Assembly (NCBI RefSeq): GCF_025716875.1
Contig: NZ_JAOVZB010000007.1
Location: forward strand, 1 to 64,000
Direction: 5' to 3'
Length of the DNA: 64,000 bases
Source of the DNA: Marinomonas sargassi
Lineage (GTDB): Bacteria; Pseudomonadota; Gammaproteobacteria; Pseudomonadales; Marinomonadaceae
The notes under the pieces were generated by a model. That model had not been told where the DNA came from. It ran no database searches and saw only the letters and a list, made by a program, of their open reading frames with translations. Positions within the stretch are counted from its first letter, which is position 1, and every line of letters starts with the position of its first letter. The translations under genes and the position numbers were made by a program. Positions 56,091-64,000 of this stretch are shown here, piece after piece.

Positions 56091-56320
56091 CATAGAAGCA
56101 AATTTAGTAAAAATAACTTTAATTATCTAAAAAACATGAATCCACAGTGGAATTTTCTGTTTGTAAAAACGCATGCCATAGATAATTCTCTAATTCCTTC
56201 CATTTGACCTTAATTTATACCTTTAAAACGACGTATTTAGAGTCCTGATTAGTCGTACAAATTTGAGTGGCTATCTGTTGCGAGGTAGTATGTGAAGCTA
56301 TTTGAATGATGTTTTTTGAG

Positions 56321-56335
56321 TGATAATCGTTATCG
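56321..56335. promoter_or_regulatory. Fur-box-like palindrome upstream of gltB
   Basis: TGATAATCGTTATCG fits the 7-1-7 Fur pattern TGATAAT-N-ATTATCA at 12 of 14 positions. It lies about 120 bases before the gltB start, within promoter range. Confidence 0.4.
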
Positions 56336-56450
56336 TTCGCGTTATTTTAAACGATTTTAAGCGACGATAGCAACACTTCTTTGTAATTAGCTCAGGCATC
56401 ATGCAACACGTTTTTTTAATTATTGAAGTTATTATTTTGGGAGTTTGTGT

Positions 56451-59400
56451 ATGAATACAGGCCTTTATCGTCCTGGTGAGTTCAAAGACAACTGTGGATT
56501 TGGATTGATTGCTCATATGGAAGGCAATGCCAGTCATGAATTGCTTAAAACAGCCATTCAGTCTTTGACATGTATGACCCACCGCGGAGGCATCGCCGCC
56601 GATGGTAAAACCGGTGACGGTTGTGGTCTTTTGATACAGAAACCTGATGCATTTTTACGTGCAGAAGCGAAAGCTCTGTTTAATGCTATGTTGTCAGACC
56701 TATATGCTATTGGTATGGTCTTTTTTGACCAAGATGAAACTCTAGCAACAGAGCAGCGTGATGCATTAGCAAAAGAGCTGGAAGGCCAAGGTTTAAAAGT
56801 AGTAGGTTGGCGTGAAGTACCGGTAGACCCTTCTTGTCTTGGCCAAATCGCAGTGGAATGCTTGCCTCGTATTGAGCAAGTTTTTGTTGATAGTAACCGC
56901 TTGGACGCTCGTACTTTTGCTACACGTTTGTTTGTCGCTCGTCGCCAAGCAGAAATTGCTATGAAGCATTATGAAAACTTCTATGTTTGTTCTTTATCTG
57001 ACAAGGTGTTGTCTTATAAAGGTCTCATGATGCCTGTGGACCTGCCTTCTTTCTATAAAGACTTAGGTAATGAGAAGTTACAAACAGCCATCTGTGTTTT
57101 CCACCAACGTTTTTCTACTAATACCTTGCCTAGATGGCCTCTAGCACAACCATTCCGTATGTTGGCTCACAATGGTGAAATCAACACAATCGAAGGTAAC
57201 CGTAATTGGGCTTTGGCGCGTGCTAGCAAGTTACGCTCTCCTCTAATTCCAGAACTACAAGAGTTGCAGCCGTTAGTTAACCTAACAGGATCAGATTCTT
57301 CTTCCATGGATAACATGTTGGAAATTTTGGCGACAGGCGGTATGGATATTTTCCGTGCAGCACGTCTGATCATTCCACCGGCATGGCAAAATGTTGAGAA
57401 CATGGACCCAGATCTTAGAGCGTTTTATGAATATAACTCTATGCATATGGAACCATGGGATGGCCCAGCAGGTTTGGTAATGACGGATGGTCGCCATGCT
57501 ATCTGTATGCTTGACCGTAACGGTTTGCGTCCATCGCGTTGGGTAATTACCAAAAATGGTTTCATTACCCTAGCATCTGAGATCGGTACTTACGATTACA
57601 AGCCACAAGATGTTGTGGCAAAAGGCCGTGTTGGTCCGGGTCAAATGTTGGTTGTTGATACGCAGAATGGCAAAATCTTGCATACGGATGACGTTGATAA
57701 CCATCTTAAGGTTCAGCATCCATACAAAAAATGGCTTAAGCAAGAAGGCATTCGTTTTGAGTCCATGCTGCAAGAGTCGCAGCAAGAATTTGAAGCATTT
57801 ACGCCTGACGAAATGCTGGCTTATCAGAAAATGTTTCAGGTCTCGTTTGAAGAGCGCGAGCAAATTTTCCGCCCATTAGCGGAAAGTGGCCATGAAGCGG
57901 TTGGCTCTATGGGTGATGATACACCAATGGCCGTTATGTCTAGTCAGACAAGACCTGTGACTGATTACTTCCGTCAGAAATTCGCACAGGTGACTAACCC
58001 ACCGATAGATCCACTGCGCGAATCTATCGTTATGTCACTAGAGACTTGTATTGGTGTTGAGCGTAACTTGTTCGAAGAAACACCAAAGCATGCGAACCGT
58101 ATTATCTTAACGTCGCCTGTTGTCTCCCCTCGCAAATTTAGTCGTCTGTTAGCATTTGAAGATCACCGTTTCCATTTGGTGCAATTAAGTACTAACTACA
58201 ACCCCGAAGAAGTTACCCTTGAAGAAGCTGTAACTAACCTGAAACTGAAAGCGGTTGAAGAAGTGAAGAATGGTGCGGTTATTCTAGTACTGACTGACCG
58301 TGATATCTCAAAAGGTCATTTGCCTATTCCCGCACCAATGGCTGTGGGTGCTGTGCATCACCATTTATCAGAAGAAGGTTTACGCTGTGATTCAAACATC
58401 ATCGCGGATACTGGTTTTGCAAGAGATCCACATCAATTTGCTGTATTGCTCGGTTTTGGTGCTACCGCTGTTTACCCGTACTTATCCTACCGTTTGATCA
58501 ACGATATGGTAGATAAAGGTGAGGTAATGGGTGATCCGATCTCATGTCATTCGAAATACCGTAAAGGCATTAACAAAGGCTTGATGAAGATCCTTTCGAA
58601 AATGGGTATCTCGACGATTGCCTCTTACCGTGGTGCTCAATTGTTCGAAGCTGTTGGTCTTGATAAGGCGGTTATAGATCTTTGTTTCAAAGGGGTTGCT
58701 AGCCGTATTCAAGGTGCGACCTTTGCTGACTTCCAGCGCGAGCAAGCGTCTGTGGCAAGCAATGCTTGGAAACAGCGTAAGCCAATTCAGCATGGCGGCT
58801 ATATCAAGTATGTGCACGATGCGGAATATCATGCTTTCAATCCAGATGTTGTGCGCAACCTGCAAACAGCCGTAGGCAGTGGCAAGTTTGAAGACTTCTC
58901 AAAATACACTGAGCTGGTAAATAATCGCCCTGCAGCAATGCTGCGTGACTTGTTTACTCTTTCTGATAAAGCACAAGCGATTGCCCTAGATGAAGTTGAA
59001 GCAGTAGAAGACATTCTTCCTCGTTTCGATTCGGCTGGTATGTCATTAGGTGCTTTGTCTCCAGAAGCTCACGAAGCTCTGGCGCAAGCAATGAATGAAT
59101 TAGGCTGTCGTTCAAATTCAGGTGAGGGTGGCGAAGACCCAGCTCGTCATGGCACTGAACGTCGTTCTAAGATTAAGCAAATTGCCTCTGGTCGTTTTGG
59201 TGTGACGCCTGAATATCTTGTTAATGCTGAAGTGTTACAGATTAAAGTGGCACAAGGTGCAAAACCGGGTGAAGGTGGTCAGTTACCTGGTGGTAAAGTA
59301 AATGGCTTAATTGCTCGTTTACGTTATGCGGTACCGGGCGTAACTCTTATTTCTCCGCCTCCACACCATGATATTTATTCGATAGAAGATTTGGCTCAGC

Positions 59401-60902
59401 TAATTTTTGACTTGAAGCAAGTGAACCCAGAAGCATTAGTTTCTGTGAAACTGGTATCAGAGCCCGGAGTAGGAACGATTGCTGCAGGTGTAGCGAAAGC
59501 TTACGCTGATCTAATTACTATCTCTGGTTACGACGGTGGTACCGCAGCGTCACCATTAACCTCAATTCGTCATGCTGGTTCTCCTTGGGAGCTGGGTTTG
59601 GCCGAAGCACAGCAAGCACTACGTGCTAATGATTTACGTGGAAAAATCCGCCTACAAACAGACGGTGGTTTAAAAACAGGTCTGGATGTTGTTAAAGCCG
59701 CTATTTTGGGTGCCGAGAGCTTTGGTTTTGGTACGACACCCATGATAGCTATGGGTTGTAAGTTCTTACGTATTTGTCATTTGAATAACTGTGCAACAGG
59801 TGTAGCAACGCAAGACCAAGGTCTTCGTGATGACCACTTCATTGGTACGGTTGAAATGATTAAAAACTTCTTCCTCTTTATGGCAGAAGATACTCGTCAA
59901 TGGTTAGCGAAATTAGGCGTTTCTCGCCTTGAAGATTTGATTGGCCGTACTGACTTATTGGCATTGCTACCTGGTGAAACAGAGAAGCAGCGTAATCTAG
60001 ATTTATCGCCAATTTTAAATAATGACTTGATCCCAGCAGACAAACCTCAGTTCTGTCAGTCGAGCTTTAACCCGCCTCATGACCAAGGCCTATTGGCTAT
60101 TAAAATGTGGGAAGCGGTTCAAAGCGTCGTTGAAGAAAAAGAAGGTGGCGAGTTTGAATTCAATGTCACCAACTGTGACCGCTCTATCGGCGCTCGTTTA
60201 TCAGGTGAGATAGCAAAACGCTATGGTAACCAAGGTATGGCTGATACACCTCTTACATTGAAATTGTCTGGTACAGCAGGACAAAGTTTTGGTGTTTGGA
60301 ATGCTGGTGGCCTAAATATGTACCTAGAGGGTGATGCCAACGATTATGTAGGTAAAGGCATGACAGGTGGTAAGTTAGTTATCCATCCACCGCAAGGGTC
60401 ACGTTTTGAATCGCAAAAGTCTGCCATTATTGGTAACACCTGTTTGTATGGCGCGACAGGCGGTAAGTTGTTTGCGGCTGGTACGGCTGGTGAGCGTTTT
60501 GCTGTTCGTAACTCTGGTGTTCATGCTGTTATTGAAGGAGCTGGAGACCACTGTTGTGAATACATGACAGGCGGTTTAGTTACTGTACTTGGTAATACTG
60601 GTTATAACTTCGGTGCCGGTATGACGGGCGGCTTCGCTTATGTTCTAGATTTAGATCGTACTTTTGTTGATAAGTACAACCATGAGCTGGTTGAAATTCA
60701 TCGCATTGGTACGGAAGTAACGGAAGAGTACCGTTCTCACTTGCGCTCTGTGATTGAAGAGTATGTAAGAGAAACGGGTAGTGAATGGGGTACTGAAATT
60801 CTAGAAAACTTCTATGACTACATAGGAAAATTCTGGTTAGTGAAACCCAAAGCAGCGAGTTTAGGTGCGTTGCTTGCGAGTACTCGTCAGCGTCCAGAGT
60901 AA
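56451..60902 (+). CDS. gltB: Glutamate synthase large (alpha) subunit
   Basis: Transfers the amide of glutamine to 2-oxoglutarate to give two glutamates. The 1483-residue protein has the N-terminal nucleophile Cys in [14 protein letters not shown] (Cys exposed after propeptide removal), the glutaminase domain (~15-430), the central and FMN-binding synthase domains ([37 protein letters not shown]), the 3Fe-4S cysteines in [17 protein letters not shown] and the C-terminal beta-helix ([20 protein letters not shown]). The ATG at 56451 is used, not the in-frame TTG at 56445. It is cotranscribed with gltD. Confidence 0.98.
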   Translation: MNTGLYRPGEFKDNCGFGLIAHMEGNASHELLKTAIQSLTCMTHRGGIAADGKTGDGCGLLIQKPDAFLRAEAKALFNAMLSDLYAIGMVFFDQDETLATEQRDALAKELEGQGLKVVGWREVPVDPSCLGQIAVECLPRIEQVFVDSNRLDARTFATRLFVARRQAEIAMKHYENFYVCSLSDKVLSYKGLMMPVDLPSFYKDLGNEKLQTAICVFHQRFSTNTLPRWPLAQPFRMLAHNGEINTIEGNRNWALARASKLRSPLIPELQELQPLVNLTGSDSSSMDNMLEILATGGMDIFRAARLIIPPAWQNVENMDPDLRAFYEYNSMHMEPWDGPAGLVMTDGRHAICMLDRNGLRPSRWVITKNGFITLASEIGTYDYKPQDVVAKGRVGPGQMLVVDTQNGKILHTDDVDNHLKVQHPYKKWLKQEGIRFESMLQESQQEFEAFTPDEMLAYQKMFQVSFEEREQIFRPLAESGHEAVGSMGDDTPMAVMSSQTRPVTDYFRQKFAQVTNPPIDPLRESIVMSLETCIGVERNLFEETPKHANRIILTSPVVSPRKFSRLLAFEDHRFHLVQLSTNYNPEEVTLEEAVTNLKLKAVEEVKNGAVILVLTDRDISKGHLPIPAPMAVGAVHHHLSEEGLRCDSNIIADTGFARDPHQFAVLLGFGATAVYPYLSYRLINDMVDKGEVMGDPISCHSKYRKGINKGLMKILSKMGISTIASYRGAQLFEAVGLDKAVIDLCFKGVASRIQGATFADFQREQASVASNAWKQRKPIQHGGYIKYVHDAEYHAFNPDVVRNLQTAVGSGKFEDFSKYTELVNNRPAAMLRDLFTLSDKAQAIALDEVEAVEDILPRFDSAGMSLGALSPEAHEALAQAMNELGCRSNSGEGGEDPARHGTERRSKIKQIASGRFGVTPEYLVNAEVLQIKVAQGAKPGEGGQLPGGKVNGLIARLRYAVPGVTLISPPPHHDIYSIEDLAQLIFDLKQVNPEALVSVKLVSEPGVGTIAAGVAKAYADLITISGYDGGTAASPLTSIRHAGSPWELGLAEAQQALRANDLRGKIRLQTDGGLKTGLDVVKAAILGAESFGFGTTPMIAMGCKFLRICHLNNCATGVATQDQGLRDDHFIGTVEMIKNFFLFMAEDTRQWLAKLGVSRLEDLIGRTDLLALLPGETEKQRNLDLSPILNNDLIPADKPQFCQSSFNPPHDQGLLAIKMWEAVQSVVEEKEGGEFEFNVTNCDRSIGARLSGEIAKRYGNQGMADTPLTLKLSGTAGQSFGVWNAGGLNMYLEGDANDYVGKGMTGGKLVIHPPQGSRFESQKSAIIGNTCLYGATGGKLFAAGTAGERFAVRNSGVHAVIEGAGDHCCEYMTGGLVTVLGNTGYNFGAGMTGGFAYVLDLDRTFVDKYNHELVEIHRIGTEVTEEYRSHLRSVIEEYVRETGSEWGTEILENFYDYIGKFWLVKPKAASLGALLASTRQRPE

Positions 60903-60915
60903 ATAAAACTGTCGT

Positions 60916-60935
60916 GGCGCTTGAGAACAAGCGCC
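60916..60935 (+). other. Hairpin 1 in the gltB-gltD spacer
   Basis: GGCGCTTG (60916-60923) pairs perfectly with CAAGCGCC (60928-60935) around AGAA, just after the gltB stop. It lacks a strong T-run, so it may be a partial terminator or processing site. Confidence 0.55.
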
Positions 60936-60971
60936 TTGAATACATTAGTTTTTGACCCATTTGAGAGAAGT

Positions 60972-60992
60972 GTCGCTGGTACCGTCAGCGAC
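60972..60992 (+). other. Hairpin 2 in the gltB-gltD spacer
   Basis: GTCGCTG (60972-60978) pairs with CAGCGAC (60986-60992). It ends two bases before AAGGAG, the gltD ribosome site, so it could modulate access to that site. Confidence 0.5.
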
Positions 60993-61003
60993 CAAGGAGA
61001 TAG

Positions 61004-62431
<1,428 letters not shown>

Positions 62432-62452
62432 CTCGTCCTTAGAGCTCATCGA

Positions 62453-62488
62453 AACGCTAAGTAGCAAGGCTGCTTAGCGTTTTTTTTA
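62453..62488 (+). terminator. Intrinsic terminator after gltD
   Basis: AACGCTAAG (62453-62461) pairs with CTTAGCGTT (62473-62481), followed by a run of eight T. Confidence 0.9.
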
Positions 62489-62532
62489 TGCTTTTAAAAA
62501 TGAGTGGGAGGGTCAAAAAGATCCAATTCATT

Positions 62533-62550
62533 AGTAAGCACGTACTTACT
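62533..62550. promoter_or_regulatory. 18-base near-palindrome upstream of DUF6435 gene
   Basis: AGTAAGCACGTACTTACT is symmetric at 16 of 18 positions. It lies 29 bases before the ATG at 62579, an operator-like position. Confidence 0.4.
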
Positions 62551-62578
62551 ATATCTAGAATATAAAGTAGGTATCCTA

Positions 62579-62755
62579 ATGTTTTCTTTTTTTAAATCTG
62601 ACCCAATAAAAAAATTAGATAAAGAGTACGGTGTTTTGCTTGAGCAGGCTATGCAGGCTCAGAGGTCTGGTGATATTAGACTTTATTCTGAGCTGACAGA
62701 GCGAGCTGAAGAGCTTAGAAAGGAAATCGAAAAAGCCAAGGAAGCAAGCCTTTAA
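62579..62755 (+). CDS. DUF6435 (Lacal_2735-type) small protein
   Basis: A 58-residue charged helical protein beginning MFSFFKSDPIKKLDKEYGVL and continuing with QAQRSGDIRLYSELTERAEE, a pattern I associate with the DUF6435 family. No function is known. The frame is open upstream to 62504, but the family starts at this ATG. Its stop overlaps the stop of the convergent GGDEF/EAL gene by three bases, so no separate terminator can lie between them. Confidence 0.75.
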   Translation: MFSFFKSDPIKKLDKEYGVLLEQAMQAQRSGDIRLYSELTERAEELRKEIEKAKEASL

Positions 62756-64000
62756 GCTTTCTTAGCCTCAATGAATTCCTTAAAGCTTTCTGGAGTCATT
62801 GGTCGTGCATACCAATAGCCTTGGCCGTATTGGACGCCTAGAGAGGACAATAAGTCGTATTGATCCTCTGTCTCTATTCCTTCAGCGATCGTACTGACTT
62901 TTAGTGAGCTCGCTAGGTGAGTAATAGAACGAATGATAGAGCGAGACTTTTCATCCGCATCAGATTGGTTGATAAAGGAACGATCAATTTTCAGCTTATC
63001 TATCGGCAAGTCGTGTAGGTAAGAGAGGGATGAGTAGCCTGTGCCAAAGTCATCTAAGGCAATTTTGATCCCCATTTCTCTTAACGCGGTTAGGAAGTTG
63101 AATACAGGGCTCTTATCTGTAATAAGAACAGATTCAGTAATCTCTATTTCGAGACGACTTGGAGGGAGTTGGGTCTCTTCTAGAATTCTCTTTATATCAC
63201 TTAATAAATCCGTTTTTTCTATCTGGGCACAAGAAACGTTCACAGCGACATATAGGTCATCCGGCCATGTTGCAGCTTCCGAGCAAGCCTTTTCAAGAAT
63301 CCAAACACCCAAGAAGGAGATTAAGTCGCTTTCTTCTGCAATAGGTATGAAGTTCAATGGCGCTATCATGCCGCGTTTAGGGTGCTTCCACCTAACCAGT
63401 GCTTCTGCACCAATTAGTTGGCCAGTAGAAAGGTCAAGTTGAGGTTGGTAGTCCAAAATAAACTCGTTGTTGAAGATAGACTGCTTCATCTCGTTAACAA
63501 CCTGACCTCTATGGTTGGCAGCCACTTCCATCTCGGTATTAAAAAAGCTCATGTAACGGCTGCTTGCTTGCTTGGCATCATTAAGCGCTAAGTCACCGGC
63601 TCTTAGCAGGCCTTCGATAGAGTTAATGCTGTCACTGCTAAAAGCGATACCAAGGCTTATAGAAATGTTTATCTGGCTATTGCCGTATGACCAAGGCTGA
63701 ATGATTGTGTTGTATAGCTCTGTGCTAAGCTCTTCGATTTTTTCAGAAGATGATGTATTAGGAATGACGATGGCGAATTCATCACCATTTAATCGAGATA
63801 AAATGGCATTTTCAGGAATATTATTTTTTAAACGGTTACTAACCTCGATTAACAAATCATCCCCTGCATTATGCCCAAATGAGTCATTAATCATTTTGAA
63901 GTTATCTAAATCCATAAGTACTAATGCAAATACACTTTCAGACGTTGTGGATTTTGTGAACAGAGACGTTAATTGATCGTTAAAAAAGAGTCTATTTCCT
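62752..64000 (-). CDS. GGDEF/EAL protein, N-terminal part outside window
   Basis: The frame runs to the window edge, giving ~415 residues; the true start lies beyond 64000. The visible part begins inside the GGDEF domain (NRLFFNDQLTSLF, LMDLDNFKMINDSFGHNAGD, signature NGDEF in LSRLNGDEFAIVIP) and continues with a full EAL domain (EALVRWKHP, LEIEITESVL, DDFGTGYSSLSYL, KIDRSFI, AEGIET). The first position of GGDEF is Asn, so cyclase activity is uncertain, while EAL residues look intact. Any sensor domain is outside the window. Confidence 0.9.
   Translation of the reverse strand, partial: GNRLFFNDQLTSLFTKSTTSESVFALVLMDLDNFKMINDSFGHNAGDDLLIEVSNRLKNNIPENAILSRLNGDEFAIVIPNTSSSEKIEELSTELYNTIIQPWSYGNSQINISISLGIAFSSDSINSIEGLLRAGDLALNDAKQASSRYMSFFNTEMEVAANHRGQVVNEMKQSIFNNEFILDYQPQLDLSTGQLIGAEALVRWKHPKRGMIAPLNFIPIAEESDLISFLGVWILEKACSEAATWPDDLYVAVNVSCAQIEKTDLLSDIKRILEETQLPPSRLEIEITESVLITDKSPVFNFLTALREMGIKIALDDFGTGYSSLSYLHDLPIDKLKIDRSFINQSDADEKSRSIIRSITHLASSLKVSTIAEGIETEDQYDLLSSLGVQYGQGYWYARPMTPESFKEFIEAKKA

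Larger units (their letters stand above)
56000..56450 (+). promoter_or_regulatory. Long upstream region of gltBD
   Basis: 451 AT-rich bases without a gene. It contains a 9-base inverted repeat (56045-56090), a Fur-box-like palindrome (56321-56335) and the gltB ribosome site GGGAG (56439-56443). No clear -10/-35 pair stands out. Confidence 0.5.

Overview
The window is about 64 kb of chromosome from a gammaproteobacterium. The ponA/pil-hof-type/aroK/aroB/damX/gltBD block, the ftsN-hslVU-DUF971 block, moderate AT content, several chemoreceptors and c-di-GMP proteins, a urease operon and an OlsF-type ornithine-lipid enzyme together suggest a motile marine Oceanospirillales member, most likely Marinomonas or a close relative. 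The genus is an inference from gene order and protein style. No phage, insertion sequence, CRISPR array or tRNA gene was seen, so this reads as core chromosome with modest accessory patches.

Layout. 1-670: end of an rRNA operon (23S tail, 5S, terminator, then a decayed second 5S tail with its own copy of the terminator). 0.8-10.7 kb: a DUF6164-type protein, a CSS-type EAL phosphodiesterase, a tiny SutA-like protein, OlsF, MltA, a DnaJ-related protein, a zinc metallopeptidase, a dCache chemoreceptor and a stand-alone CBM48 protein. 10.7-20.6 kb: ureDABCEFG followed by a transporter-like hybrid histidine kinase (NCS1 permease domain, eight-cysteine linker, kinase, receiver) and a LuxR-type response regulator. 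20.6-24 kb: plsC and a GGDEF/EAL protein. 24-31.7 kb: rlmF, fbp, rpiA, ilvA, argS and ansA. 31.7-38.1 kb: an EamA exporter, a small membrane protein coupled to a DedA protein, a CueO-like multicopper oxidase, a secreted unknown and an HBM-type chemoreceptor. 38.5-45.8 kb: ubiJ, DUF971, hslUV, ftsN, priA, rpmE and a secreted nuclease. 45.9-62.4 kb: maeB, mrcA, a condensed three-gene pilus/secretin-like set, aroK, aroB, damX, gltB and gltD. 62.5-64 kb: a DUF6435 protein and the 3' part of another GGDEF/EAL gene.

How the genes fit together. Nitrogen assimilation recurs: urease releases ammonia, GltBD assimilates glutamine nitrogen, and AnsA and IlvA handle amino-acid nitrogen. The kinase/regulator pair directly behind urease has a purine/cytosine-permease-like sensor, which suggests it senses a nitrogenous compound and controls this or a nearby pathway. 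Envelope functions are MltA, PBP1A, FtsN, DamX, OlsF, PlsC and DedA. Signalling is carried by two chemoreceptors and three EAL-domain proteins.

Main observations: the NCS1/Cys-rich/hybrid kinase beside urease; the condensed hof-like locus, in which two inner-membrane proteins appear to replace the usual four PilMNOP components; an intrinsic terminator lying inside the signal-peptide codons of the nuclease gene; a textbook sigma-32 promoter before hslVU; a likely FliA promoter before the HBM receptor; and a 60-residue SutA-like protein lacking the usual acidic N-terminus.
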